Part shown: piece after piece, positions 31,806 to 43,956 of the stretch
Layout: each line of letters begins with the position of its first letter
Position numbering within the stretch: the stretch's first letter is position 1
NCBI GenBank assembly: GCA_001949185.1
Contig: BDGG01000005.1
Location: forward strand, 3,015,972-3,079,971
Source: Ramazzottius varieornatus
Taxonomy: Eukaryota; Tardigrada; Eutardigrada; Parachela; Ramazzottiidae
DNA: 64,000 bases
Direction: 5' to 3'
Program-made: the position numbers and the translations under genes
The notes under the pieces: generated by a model
What the model saw: the letters and a program-made list of their open reading frames with translations, nothing else
Databases searched by the model: none
Told to the model about the DNA's origin: nothing

Positions 31806-34800
31806 ATGAATTCACTGAGCATTCAACAGAGTATACGGAAATTTTGTCACCTATTTGAGACCCACGACGGAGAAAGCAAGGAACTTACTGGGTCATCTGC
31901 ATCACGCAAGTGTTTGGAGCAAAACTTCTGGCAGCAACTTCTCCGCAAGGATCGTCCGGTTTCGCCATCTTGTGATCTCGAACAGCGGCTGGAAAGCGCC
32001 GCTCTTGACATCTTCCTACGTCAGGAAGGATCCGGGGATAGTGCAGCAGTGGAAGCGATCGAGAAATTCCATAAAAACGCGGCATTACTTTGTGCAACAG
32101 GTATGGTGGGCCGAACAGTGGAAATTGATACCATGATTCCATCAATGTTTACGCTTTGCTGAGCCATGAAGGCCAGAAGCAACTGAACACGTCGTGTAGA
32201 AACTGATCTTCTGACGTCATGGTTCCGCACGTGCTTAACGGGGCTCACTGATATCGTTGAGCTGGTTTCTTTATTTCCGCCTCAAAACGTGCGATTTCAG
32301 TCATCCACACCACTTTTCAAAATTTTCTGTTGCTGATCTAGGCTAGCCACCTGTTTTTGCCTACTCTTTCTAAACTCATTCCTAAACTTTTCGGATGCAT
32401 CAGTAGATAAATAACAGGCTGTCGATCGGTACTACTTGCAGTTGAAGTGGTGCTTCGAAAGATCCACGCAATGCTCAGTTTCAGATATGGCCGAATCCCG
32501 CGTAGACGAACATAAACCGACAATCGACTGATCTAATCAAGCGATACGCGCCACAGTAGTGGCTAACTCAACAACTGAAACAGGGGGCTGCTAACCTAAC
32601 AACCGCCCCTGTCGTACACCCTTGTTGTCTGTTGCAGAGGATGGGCACAATGTGCTGGAATTTCTTCTGGCTCTCCAAGGCCTCGCTTCGCACAAGATCG
32701 GAAACACCATCTCTCAGCCTCAGAGAGGCAGTCGGAAGGTTACTCAAGGGTTTTTTGGGAAGTTATTGGCTGATGAGAAGATACCTTTTGCCAATCACTC
32801 CAATGTCAGTTGAGTTGGATCAACCTTATCATCTACCCTCGTAGATGGCTTCTAAACTCTTCATCGAGCTTACGATTGTTCACCTTGACAGGGTCTCTCT
32901 GCAGCGTGCCGGGATCTCTTCAAAGAGGCGTCCAGGAAGAAAAGAGACAATTCAGCGAAACCGTCGTCAACATTGCACGTGATTCCAGTTATTTTATCTG
33001 TGTCTTGGTGCACTGTGAAGACATCTCGTTTCTTTTACTGTAGTGCAATATTCAACCCAGCCTTCGCCTTCGACAACGATGGTGAGGAACAACCAGCAGC
33101 AGAAAATGACCAACAGCATTCACCTTTTAGTCTTCCCAAAGAGGAGGACTCGCGCGGAAAGGCTCAGGCTGAAAGAAAAACTTCCCCAAGGACTTTCGTC
33201 GGTAATTTGCTGACTTCCCGGGAACTTCATGGCTATCACACTGTCAGCAATGTCAAGAAAAGCAATGGATCGAGGCTGTCAACCGAGAACTTTCAGGCGG
33301 AGCTCGCAAAAGTCATCGTCGGAATACCGTCTACGAGTTTCGACTTCGACGAATCGAATGAATACCGGTACTAAAATATTCGGCATCTTGTTCACGCTAC
33401 AGCTCAATAAGATCTCGATCATCTAATCGTAGGCTGCAAGAGACGGTCCATGTGATAGGACTCGATCGGCGGATCGTGGAAGACCTTGCCGGTTTTGCAG
33501 CCGTGGTAGGCAATTCAGTTCGCCGCATTCGTTCCTTCATCAAAGATATTCCACAGAACAACGGCCAAACTTTCCTTCGCTTTATCCAAGCCTGTAAAGT
33601 TTACTTGGACGGTTTTGTGGCGGTCATATCTGGACGCTGCAACACGGGCAATTTCATTTCGTTCCAAGACAGCTTGCAGTCCTTGATTTCGCCCATAGAA
33701 TTCCTCGAAGAAGTACGTATGTGTTGTAAATTTGAGCTTGGCAAACAAGTCAACTCGAGTGCTTTCCCAAGTCCCGCATGCTTCCAGCCAATGTGAGTGG
33801 AAACGCGCGCTACTTGGGAGAGAATGTGTTCAAATTGATTGTCGAGCTCTCAAATACTTTTCCAAGTGGTTAAGACTATCGAATGATTACGATAGTACGG
33901 ATAATGATTGGTTTATTTTTTAGGTCTGTGTGGAAGTTGGTGAGGTGAAAGCAGGTCTGAACCTGCTGCAGGTCCTGTACGAAAAATGTATGTGCGTGGT
34001 CGGTGATCGTTCGCTGCTACATCTGGCCTTGTTCCTGCTGGAAGAGTCCGCAGTGCCTTTCTTCCACTTCGTCACCAGTCTGGCTCTTCGTGGACACGTC
34101 GCTTCGGCCTTGGTCTTCGCCGAAGAGTTCGGCGTCCTCATCAACGAAGGCGCACTGCATCGACCGAAAGTTGCCTTCTGGGATGACGTCTTCGTCACCA
34201 ATGTACAGCAAATTTTTATTTTAGTATAGTCAAATACGGTATGACGAAAAATAGGCTGAAATGAAATATTGTTAATGACTGTTATCTTAATTATCGAACA
34301 TTGAATCGCGCGATTTGAATTGGAGAAACGACTAAATTTTCGGTTGGGTATCCTACGGTAACTCCTGAACACTTTCTCTTTCTTACAGGACATTCCTGAG
34401 ACTTTTCTGACGGAATTTTGTTTGCGAGCGCTGGAAGCAGCTCGATGTCTCCTGCTGTTGAAAGCTGTCCGACCTTTCCATCCACTCCTCTTCTTGCAAA
34501 CGTCGAACGACCAAGCTTCGCCGCTGAACTTCTGTCTGTGTTTCACGGAAGACAGTAATAGTTACTTTGTCGGTTTTCAGTGGTATGGGGAGGACATGAG
34601 ACAGAAGCTGGACAGGGTCACGCAGAAAGAACTGAAGCGAAAGACTTTTGTGACGAATGCTGAACTTGCCGACGAATCTAGGATTTCTTTCGGTTCAGTC
34701 TTTAGTAATGAAAACATGGATGCACCGAAGGCTGGCGCAAAGCCAGAAGACGTCTTTGAGAGGAACTGGAAAAATCACCATGGAAGTTTCAAAGCTATCA

Positions 34801-37285
34801 TTCACCGAAAGATTCTGCCTGTCATTGATATTCAGTAAGTGATGCTATCTCAGCCGACGGGAAGGAATTACACATCGACCATTTTTGTACGATATCTTGA
34901 TGCAGCTTTGAATTTATGCACCGGGATATGTTTCTCTTTCAGGGTTCGCTTGGCAGAAAAGGCCGTCGTGAAGCTCTTCTTCGACACCTTGCGAATTTCT
35001 GACCATATCAACGTCATCCGGAATTACTTCTTCTTGGAAAACGGAGAGTTCGCTGCTACGTTCTCCTCGAACTTGTTCGAAAAGGTACGTTGAAGTTGTC
35101 GGTCATGATGAAGCTATCATTTCAGCTACACGCGCGAAGGGAAAGTTTGGCGCAGTAAAAAGTTTGGATCAAGCCGTTTCGCTACGGCGGCACGGACAGG
35201 TGCTTTTTGCTGCATGTAGAAAACAGCATAACTGGCCTTACTGCCGTACGTACGTGATGGGTTTCGGAACGAGCGGCTAGGAGCATGACGCTTTTACTGG
35301 CTTCGTTGTCGAGACGAGCAGCTTCACGATGTACAGTACCATTCTCGACAGCAGAAAGCGCTCTTTTCAGGTCTTCCTCGCTGTACAGTCGAGGCCTCTT
35401 GGTTTTGAACTGTTGAGACATACTCGAAAAGCTAGCCAAAATGGAAGCATGAACACCGGCTGATTTCTGGACACGAAAGCAAACGACAAACTTACGGGAT
35501 CCATTCAGAAGACTCACAGCTAATACAGTACGAGTACACTGTACCAATGTTTACGGTAGTTTCCACTGCGGTTGGAATCTACTACGTTACGTCATACAGT
35601 TGGTTTCTGTCTCTTGCTTGCATATAAAATCTAAATTTGCCGTCTTTTCCGCCTGATCCAAACTTTTAACTGCGCCAAACTTTCCCTTCGCGCGTGTACT
35701 CTTTTCAGGCGTCGAGGTCCAGCTTGAAGGGATGTCTGGAAGTATCTTTCCTTCTTTTCTGCTTCGACACGAGCTTGTCCGACCAAGTTCGTCGCGATGA
35801 GAAAGTGAACAAACGGCTGACGCTCCTCAGCACTCGGCCTTCCGATGTTCCCACTACGGTCTCGCCCTACGACCTGACGGACTTCCTCGGTCTCGATTAC
35901 AAGGTAGCCAGAAATCGCGGCAGTTCTCGGATTACTTTTCCCGAAATCAGACTAACTGAGAACTTTTCTATCGTTGTTTGGGACGTCGGCAAATGGCTCG
36001 ACCCAAATCGTTAAGCTCAAGTGGCGCACGTTTTTGTAGTTATTGGCTGAGAGCGTCTGCCACTTGGAAAGACGTTCTTGTCGAATGCCCAAGTGGCGCA
36101 CGTTCTTGGTGTCGTGGGTTGGAAGCTTGCGCCGCTTGATGTGAGGAATTGAAAGAGTTAGTCCGAGTGGCGCACGTCCTTATTTTTGTCGCCCGAGACC
36201 GTGCGCCACTTGGAAAATCGATCAGTGTGAGTCCATCTGCCGACGCTTAATAGTGTTGTGCTGATTTCACGTGTGCTTGTTTGATGATTGACGGCTCGAT
36301 CAATTGTCTTTGGTAGGTTGATTGGCCGCTGAATATGATCCTGACTCCCGACCTGATGCTTAAGTGCAACGCAGTATTTCGCCGCCTTCTTCGGATCAAA
36401 GGCTGCATATGGACTCTCAACGACACCTTTCTCCTTCTCAACGAAGTCCAGGATGTCCAGAACGAAGGCAACCGCTCCTTCCTCAGCGTGGTCCGCCACG
36501 AGATCGCGCATGTCATCCGCGTACTAGACGTCCACTTGATGGACGTGGCTGTTCACCGCTCGTGGCGCGAGTCCCAGGTACAAAGCAAGCTCAATCCTTC
36601 TTCGCATATCAAACTCGCAAAGTCGGTTTGACGGCCTTCGTTTTTCTCGTGGTAGGCTCCTTTGGAGGGAGACGTGACGAGTTTTGAGGAGCTGAGGGAA
36701 GCTGTAAGGCTGTACGTGAATAATGTTCACGAGAAGTGTATCCTGGAGGACGCACAAGGGTCCAGGTTTGCTTGGGTCCTGAGCGAGATACTCCGTTATA
36801 CCCTGAGGTTCTACGCGGAACTGAAAGCTGAAGCCAGCATTGAGGAACTTCGGAAAACTTACGCGGTGTTCCAGCAGTGTGTGCACTTTATCTTGGATAG
36901 TAAGTATTCGTTCACCGAAAACATTCTAGTGACAAAACTATCGGATGATCTTGATGACAAGTTACTCAGCCGGACAACTCCCGCTGGTTCGATCCCCAGT
37001 AGGCTGAATGCGGTTTCGATAAGCTGCTGAAGCACCTAATATATGCTGGTTTTTCTACATTATTTCGCCGGATTTTCAAATATCAAGTTGGCAGAAATTT
37101 CTACGCTTTTTTCAGATGTGGAGAAACGTAGAGGCGTTCCAATAGATTTTGACTGTGAGACCTTCCTTTCCCATATCGACTTCAACAACTACTACCGTAA
37201 CAACAAGACCTCCTCAGGAACGGAAAAAAGCCCGGGGAAGAATCGAAGTCGTAGCCTTCTCCGAAATCTGTACGGTACACTGTGA
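31806..37285 (+). CDS. gamma-tubulin complex component, GCP5/GCP6-like, about 12 exons
   Basis: Firm exons: 33433-33712, 33924-34202, 34389-34834, 34943-35084, 35709-35903, 36317-36577, 36656-36899 and 37116-37285. Exons 31806-32100, about 32638-32761, 32892-32978 and 33044-33367 are plausible and phase-consistent but less sure. The product is about 948 residues, near the size of GCP5 (about 1020). GCP-family landmarks: DIPETFLTEF; then AVVKLFFDTLRISDHINVIR with NYFFLENGEFAATF, the grip2 region; then VDWPLNMILTPDLMLKCNAV with FRRLLRIK, the gamma-tubulin-binding GRIP2 start. C-terminal helices follow (RYTLRFYAELKAEASIEELR). These proteins build the gamma-tubulin ring complex that nucleates microtubules at centrosomes. 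GCP5 and GCP6 cannot be separated with certainty. The intron 35085-35708 holds a pogo-like element and the next intron holds three hairpin repeats. Confidence 0.8.
33768..33820 (+). repeat. hairpin repeat copy 13 (decayed)
   Basis: CCCAAGTCCCGCATG, a loop containing CTTCCAGCCAATG, then ACGCGCGCTACTTGG. It lies in an intron of the GCP gene. The loop orientation is inverted relative to most copies. Confidence 0.5.
35127..35698 (-). mobile_element. pogo-like DNA transposon remnant (copy D of the TA-flanked family)
   Basis: TA-flanked on both sides (35127-35128 and 35697-35698). The ends are CACGCGCGAAGGGAAAGTTT and its exact reverse complement, then the family boxes GCGCAGTAAAAAGTTTGGAT and its mirror. 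Size about 570 bp. The minus strand carries a frame (about 35419-35230) starting MSQQFKTKRPRLYSEEDLKR, then ALSAVENGTVHREAARL. This is a psq/CENP-B-type helix-turn-helix as found at the N-terminus of pogo-class transposases. The catalytic DDE part is missing, so it is an internally deleted element. It lies in an intron of the GCP gene, its right end 10 bp upstream of the acceptor of exon 35709. Confidence 0.8.
36018..36066 (+). repeat. hairpin repeat copy 14
   Basis: AAGTGGCGCACG, loop TTTTTGTAGTTATTGGCTGAG, AGCGTCTGCCACTTGG. It lies in the intron before exon 36317 of the GCP gene. Confidence 0.8.
36090..36212 (+). repeat. hairpin repeat copies 15 and 16
   Basis: Units at 36090-36139 (AAGTGGCGCACG to TTGCGCCGCTTG) and 36165-36212 (GAGTGGCGCACG to CGTGCGCCACTTGG), in the same intron as copy 14. 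Three units follow each other within 200 bp. Confidence 0.8.
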
Positions 37286-37922
37286 GTGTAAAATTCTATC
37301 GACTCTATGATTATGTGTTGACTTTCGGCATCAAACGATTTTTCTTTTGAGTAGACCAAAATGTGGAGGGTCGTATGATTACTTTATCTCGATACGTTTT
37401 GACAGTTGTCGTGTGACAAGGTATTCATAGGTAAATTTGACCGGTGTGTAAGTGCAGTGAACGAACTGCGAGATAAACGAGGTCACAGTAAGGAAGAAGG
37501 AAGTCAAGGAAGTTTCCTTCCACGGCACGCACCGAGACTCCCTAGGTGGCCATCTACACCCTGATATCCTCACATGTCCCTCGCCACAAATTGAGAGAGG
37601 AGATGTGCAGTTTATCATGGTGCACAGATTGCGCTTTATAGGCTGGCAGGTAGGGAACTCTGAAAGGAAGCTTTGAGAAAGACAAGTCGCTGTGCGAAAC
37701 GGAAATTGTTACAAAGGCGCATTCCAACACCCGCAGAGCTGCCACACTAAAATATCCTTACATCATCTTCTCTCGTTACAACCCTTTCTCGGTATTTTCC
37801 TCCTTCTCACCATTTTCTGAGGAATATTTTCTTTCGTTATCCCAACGATGGAAGTGTCAAATATCCCATTTTCGACTAATTTCCGTTGAATAATTTTTCA
37901 AAATATTTTTCTTTTTTGTACC
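37286..37922. other. intergenic
   Basis: Between the GCP stop and the guanylyl cyclase start. The region 37750-37922 is T- and C-rich just before the ATG. No gene is seen. Confidence 0.4.
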
Positions 37923-40900
37923 ATGAAGTTTTCATGTCTCCGTTTTGTGTGCTGGTTTTGGATAGTATGTTCTATCGAGGAAGTGTGTTGTGGTTCGACG
38001 CGGCTGAATATAACGGTGGTGACTTACGGGTCGCCGAAGAGGTTCCTGAGCATTTCCTTGCCCTACACTGCGCCGGCTTACCAGCTGGCTGTGGAAGATA
38101 TTCGCGATTCGTTCAGTTTCCACGTCCAGCAAATATTCATCCAGACAGAAAACATCACGACATGTCAAGATTTGGATAGCTATTCCTACCTAGTGCCACA
38201 ATATTACTACCGCGAAAGAAGCCCGGATAGCCTTTTCGTCATTGCGCTACCCGGTACGCTCCATTAAATCCATACCGTGTACAACTTGACCCTTCTCAAA
38301 TTACTCAACAGCCCTGGCACGAACGGGTTTACTTTTTCTTGCAGGATGTGATGAATTGGACACTCTTGGAGACCTTAGTCGAGGTGAGGGAATGTAGTTT
38401 CTGTTTTGCAGTGTAATCAAACATAGAGCAAACGCCGGTGGGGTACTTCTGAAAAGAAACGGAGCACTGGAAAATATCCTCGATGAAGTTTCAGAACTCA
38501 CTTTGGGTGGGAAAAAGACATTGACAATCAGCGCAGTGGACAAGTGATAGTACACATTTTTTCTCTGCTAGAGTGGAATACGATGATATTGTCCAGCGGC
38601 AACTCGTTTGGACTGAAAGGTCGTCACTACGTGCGCTTCCCGACGGCAGTGTCTTTCAGTGTCATCAACTTTGATGTGTGGGCCAACTGTATTGCGGCTA
38701 TTTTAACGCGCTTCCAGTGGACGTCCATTTCAATAATATATGATCGCTGGGGAAGTAATTCCTTCTACACAATGGTGGTCGACAAGCTGGTAAAGCTCTT
38801 TGGCCCGGCAGAACATCCAGAGTTAGGATTCAAGATCCAGCTTTTGCCGGTGTCTACCACCGATGCGCCGGTCACGCACAGCGTCAGACAAGAAGCTCTC
38901 CAACGAGCTCGAGATAGTAGCCGAAGTGAGTTCTCAGTAGAATATCCAACCAGAAACTGAAGTCAAAACATCGCGATCCGAAGGCTAACCTGACAGGATG
39001 GTGTTTGCAAGTGGCGCACGCTTTTAGCCAATAACACCAACAACGTGCGCCACTTGGGGAAACGGGCCTGTCGAGTTCGTTGGACGATCTCCCAAATGCT
39101 ACAATTAGACCGATTTGAATTTTCCCTCCAAACTGCTCGTGCGATAAGTGTGGTTGTACATCATGATTTAAATAGAAGTAAGTGATGTCCTTATGTTCCA
39201 GTTATTTTTTTGGCTTTTCGAGCTGATGAAACACGGAAGTTTATGGTAAGTGCAAAGACTCGTGATAAAAAAACGGCGTACATCGATAAAAGTTGTCCTT
39301 GTTGTTTCTGCTACCCAGGTCACTGCAGCCGGAATGGATATGACCAACTCCGAATATGTGAGTTCCATGTTGAAACTACCCAGTATGAGTAGGGTTAGGA
39401 CTACAACCAGGAATTTTGTAAACGCTTGAAGTCGTTCTTTGTTTCAGGTTTACTTTACTGTCGAACCCTACCGGGATGTAGAGTTCTTTGGCCGGTTGCA
39501 AGCTAGCTTTAACGATTCTTCTGACGAGGTCAGGGAAATGCTCATGGTTTGACGTGTTGCGATGTAAGGAGTGTAGTAACGTTTCCCAACTGTTTAGGTC
39601 GCCAGGAAGGCCTTCAGATATCTCTTCCAGATCACGGGCACGTGCACCAAGTCCGTATCCGTAGGCATGCGACGGTTACAGGATCAGATCAAGCGTCGCA
39701 GTGCTGTCGAGTACGGGGTCAAATATCGTCACAACGAAGACGTAGGTGTTTCTTGTGGGTCTTCCCCGATTTTAGAAACGTGCTGCCTTTGACGCGTCTA
39801 AACGTCACGAAAGTCCTTCGAAAAATCAAAACGGGCGTGAGTGATTGTTTTCCGGTTGCAGCCAAGTGAGTCAGTCCTCGCGTCGTACTTCTCCGTCAAA
39901 ACACTGGGAATTGTAAGTCAAAATTAGAAGCCCATTAATCAATAATATGATCATTTGTGTCGGCAGACGGGCTCGACAAGATCTCTTCCCAAGTGATGCA
40001 CGCGGGTAGCCAAATTTACTGAAAAGGGACGTCACCTGAAAGTATGATTTTGTCGTTCCCAGCTGACGCAGTTTGCCAGTGTATTAGCCTCAAGCGTGAG
40101 CCCCTTGGAAAAACGATCCGACAGAGTTTGTTTGCCGCTTTCCAAACCTCGTCCACCGTTTTATAATAGAAATTCCGGGATGTGATTTAAGGTTAATGTG
40201 AACATATCTCTTCGGTCAACCAGGTTGTTGATGAGGCGTTGAAAGCCGGGGCTGATGTATACAACGGGGCAGCGATGGCCAGGCGTTTCTTCAATCATAC
40301 CTGGTACCTGAACGAGCGGACCATCAATATTGATCCCATGGGGAACCGCATAATGGACTTATGCATGCGAGCCTTCGACAACGACTCTGACACCTTCCGT
40401 GTACGTTCATTAAGCTCTACTTAACCTATTAGAAGACCTGTCTGGTCTAGCCATTTATCAACATTGAGCAAGCTACATTGGTGTCTTTAGCGAGTCTCCA
40501 CTTGCAGAATGTCATGTATTATGACCCCACCTTGACGACACTGTCCGAGTTGGAACGCATCAAGTGGTACACGGAAAATGGCACTCAGCCGCCCAACGAA
40601 CCACGCTGCGGCTTCAAAGGGGACAATCCTGCTTGTGCAGGTACTGTAGAAAAATGACACGACAGCTGTGCAGTGTGATATCACCGCTACAATGTCTATA
40701 CTTGAACACAATCAATGAATTCGATCGAGTAAAACCTTTCGGAGCAAATCTTCTTGATCAACATCAAGTGAGTCTAATCTTTTTGCGTTTTTGCTATTGG
40801 ACAGAGCCTGGCCCGGGGATCGCCTTGGTGGCCGGCACCGCCGTTCCGGCAGTTGTTCTGCTCCTTGTGGTCAGTTTATGTGGCTTTTGGTAAGCGCGAA

Positions 40901-43794
40901 ACGTATTGCTCCTCCTGTAGTTTTCTGATTCCATACGACAACGCGAACTTGACTGCAAATCACAGCCACATGGCGTGGGTTGATGTTGTAGGAGGTTTCG
41001 AAGGGAGGTCGAATTGAAGGATAACTGGTGGTTGGGAAACAAAGCCGACTTGATGTCCCCAGACAGCGCATCGAACCGAGTCCGTACATCTTCCGTCTGC
41101 ATCATGCATGCAGCGCTTTACGTAAACCCTTTTCTTTGTCCTGCAGAGATACAGTATCTCAAGGCATACTTCTCCTTCCTACTCGCTGTCCACCATGGGT
41201 AAGGACCCAAAGCACTTTCGGACCTACAGAGGCAATCCCGTCTGGATCTTCAAAGTGCAGACACTTCAAACCTTCTTTCTGAATCGCTCGAAACGCACGA
41301 TCCTTCGTGAGGTAAGTGTAAAAGATCCAAAGGCTTCGTTCGGTCTCCTAACGTGACCTTGAAGACCCAACGGTTCGCTTTCTGCGTAGATGAAGCTGAT
41401 CTCTCACGTCAACCTTGTCCATCTGCAGGGTCTCCTGATCGAGAAGGAGACTCTGACGTTCATGTACGAGTTTTGCCAGAAAGGCTCCTTAGCTGGTTTA
41501 CTGGAAAGGATGACCTTAGATTGGGAATTTCGTGCTGGACTAATTCACGACCTTCTAGAAGTAAGAATTTACTTTCGTCAGTTCTGTACGAGTTCCGTGT
41601 TTGTCATATCCAGTTCGCCCAGCCATCTGGGGGAAAATTCTTCAGATTCTTCAGACAAAAGCAACAAAGATTGGCAAACCTCAAGAGGTTAACATTACTG
41701 TCGTCAGCTAAAAGAAAACAGTGTGATAGTTTTTTGAAATTCACTTTGCACCACTTCCCTCACAACGCGCTCAAGAGCAGAAGATTCTTCAGCTATTGCG
41801 AGGGCACGTTGCCCTCCCTTTTTCTACAGCATATTCATCCATCCGTCATCTTTTTGTCTCCTCAGGGTGTGGTGGTGATTCACCAGTCGCTCATAAGGCG
41901 TCACGGATACCTAAGTCCCTTCACGTGCCTCATCGACCAACGTTTTACCTTAAAGCTCGCCGAGTTCGGCCTGTACGACTTGATCAAGGACGTGACGACC
42001 CCGGAGATGAGCAACAAGCTCTCAGAGAACAGCACCATAACTTACGCCAACACAGAGCAATGGATCGCTCCAGAACTACAGGCCAAATTCAAGACGAACG
42101 GCATGAAGAATGTCAGAAATTTGGCTGCCATAGCCGGTCCCGAGGCCGACGTTTACGCAGCAGGTGGCTTGATCGACATGGTCATGGAGGAGAACTTAGC
42201 TCTGGATGACGCAGCCGCACCTCCTCGGTACAGTCTGAGTGGGATCAGGACAATCGTCGAAGCATGTCAGCACTATGAACCCTGGAGGCGACCTATGGCT
42301 GACGAGGTCAATCGATATGGAATTTTGTTGCGATATTTCATGAAGTCTGGAAGCTCAGCCAACAAACTCGACTAGATCGTTTTTCCAGGTGGCGCATGAC
42401 TTCAGCCAATAACAGTGACAACGTGCGCCATTGGGGAAAACAGAGTCAACAAGATCGTTTTGGCAAGTGGCGCACGTGTTCGGTGATGTTGGCTGGAAGC
42501 GTGCGCCGCTTGGGTGAAAGATCTGGTCGAGTTTGCTGTCCGAGCTTAAATTCCAATTTGGGACTATTGAAGGTGAAAAGGAGGTTCGTGCTGAGAACGG
42601 GCGCGAGGTCGGGGGGCTTCTTGGAAAGTTTGGTAAGAAGAATGGAGATGTACGCCAGACGGATGGAGTTCGCGGTGCGGGAAAGGACGGAAGCACTGAA
42701 AGCCGAGAGGAAAGTTTGCGAGAAACTCTTGGAAGAAATGTTACCCAAGTAAGCTCGAACCCTACGTATGTATAATAACAGATGGAAGTCAAAACACTCA
42801 TTCTGACCGACGTCGTTGTTATTTTTCAGATCGATCGTCGAGCGGCTACGTTCAGGTTACGCCGTCGAACCCGAACATTTTTCCCGTGTGACGATATTCT
42901 TCAGTGTCATTGTCGGTTTCGTCGAGTTTGTTTCGGTTACGTCCCCGATGGAAGTCATCGATTTCCTCAATTCCATTTTCTCTTCCTTCGACGCTGCGCT
43001 CTCCACTTACGATGTCTACAAAGTCGAGGTACTGTATAGTCTTTTTTAGACATACTGTCATATTCTTGTGTGAATGAACGTCTGTGAATTTCTAGACTAT
43101 CTCGGATTGCTATATGGTAGCCAGCGGTCTTCCCAAACCAAACGAGCAACATGCGGTGGAAATCAGTCGGATGTCCATCCACCTCTTGTCGATATTCCGA
43201 AAGAGGGCCGATCACTTGCGCATGCAAATCAAGATGGGTCTCCACAGTGGACCCTGTGCTGCAGGAGTCGTGGGGAGCAAAAGACCGAGATATTGCCTGT
43301 AAGTACGTTGGCGGGGAGAAAAAATACTATTAGTACTGGAAAAGGCAACAGCAAATTTCCTGGGATGCGTAAGAGTAGGGCCTGGACTGTGGGAAGATGC
43401 TGAATAAAAAAAGGCACTGTCTACGGTAATTTTCTACGTAGTTTAATGTGCAGAATAAAAGGTTGATATGTGCTGTTGCATTGACAGGTTCGGCGATACA
43501 ATCAATACTGCTTCGCGAATGGCTTCGCACGGAAAACCATCCAGAATTCACATCAGCTCAACCACATGTGCTCTAATTCTACACATCTCGGACTACGTCA
43601 TCAAAGAAAGGGGTATCGTTGAGTTGAAGGTATGAACGCATCCCTGCTCCCATTGACACAGCCGCATGTAAAGGAAATCTAAACTGAAACGAATGTGGCA
43701 AAGACCAGAACGTGTTTTCAGGGGAAAGGAAAAGAAAGAACTTTCTGGCTGATCAGCGCCGACGAGTATTACGCCACGAAGATACACATCTAGG
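37923..43794 (+). CDS. receptor guanylyl cyclase (natriuretic-peptide-receptor type), 19 exons, altered catalytic Asp
   Basis: Exons are 37923-38253, 38345-38383, 38572-38925, 39202-39245, 39319-39357, 39448-39546, 39598-39741, 40224-40400, 40508-40640, 40805-40889, 40992-41094, 41147-41311, 41390-41560, 41866-42306, 42573-42748, 42830-43028, 43096-43298, 43488-43629 and 43723-43794. Phases agree and give 1038 residues. Domains in order: signal peptide, ANF-receptor ligand-binding domain (to about 450), the juxtamembrane motif [16 protein letters not shown], a transmembrane helix (about 459-481), a kinase-homology domain (about 517-775: [15 protein letters not shown], then [15 protein letters not shown]), a coiled-coil linker ([10 protein letters not shown]), and the cyclase domain (834 to the end). 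Glu900 (guanine contact), Asp904, Asn974 and Arg978 are kept, but the first metal-binding Asp is Val860 (FFSVIVGF instead of FFSDIVGF). Such receptors normally make cGMP at the plasma membrane. Confidence 0.92.
39008..39057 (-). repeat. hairpin repeat copy 17 (reverse orientation)
   Basis: AAGTGGCGCACG, loop CTTTTAGCCAATAACACC (the reverse complement of the usual loop), then CGTGCGCCACTTGG. It lies in intron 3 of the guanylyl cyclase. It shows the element occurs in both orientations. Confidence 0.85.
39989..40108 (+). repeat. hairpin repeat copies 18 and 19 (decayed)
   Basis: 39989-40040 begins GCTCGACAAG (outer arm, 39971), then AAGTGATGCACG, and ends GTCACCTG. 40058-40108 has CCAGCTGACGCAG to AGCGTGAGCCCCTTGG. 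Both are degenerate and lie in intron 7 of the guanylyl cyclase. Confidence 0.5.
42386..42512. repeat. hairpin repeat copies 20 (reverse) and 21 (forward)
   Basis: 42386-42434 has loop ACTTCAGCCAATAACAGTG (reverse). 42464-42512 has CAAGTGGCGCACG, GTTGGCTGGAAG, CGTGCGCCGCTTGG (forward). Between them is AACAAGATCGTTTTGG, and at the left end AACAAACTCGACTAGATCG. Together they show the full palindromic unit including the GACAAGATCGTTTT outer arms. They lie in intron 14 of the guanylyl cyclase. Confidence 0.8.
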
Positions 43795-43956
43795 GAAATT
43801 TTTACTGTGATTTGATATGCAAGCCGCTCTTGATATGCATGCTTCCAGCTTATCCATAAATGCTTCCAACCGGTGAATCGGCAAATTCTTCCCCTAAATT
43901 CTGTAGTCGCGTCAAAAGATCGCGGAATTTGTCACCAGCTGCAACGAGCAGCCTTG

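Noticed and set aside
42906-42908. Val860 of the guanylyl cyclase explained by a wrong exon boundary
   Set aside because: The codon is in the middle of a 199-bp exon whose reading frame matches the family on both sides, so splicing cannot account for it.
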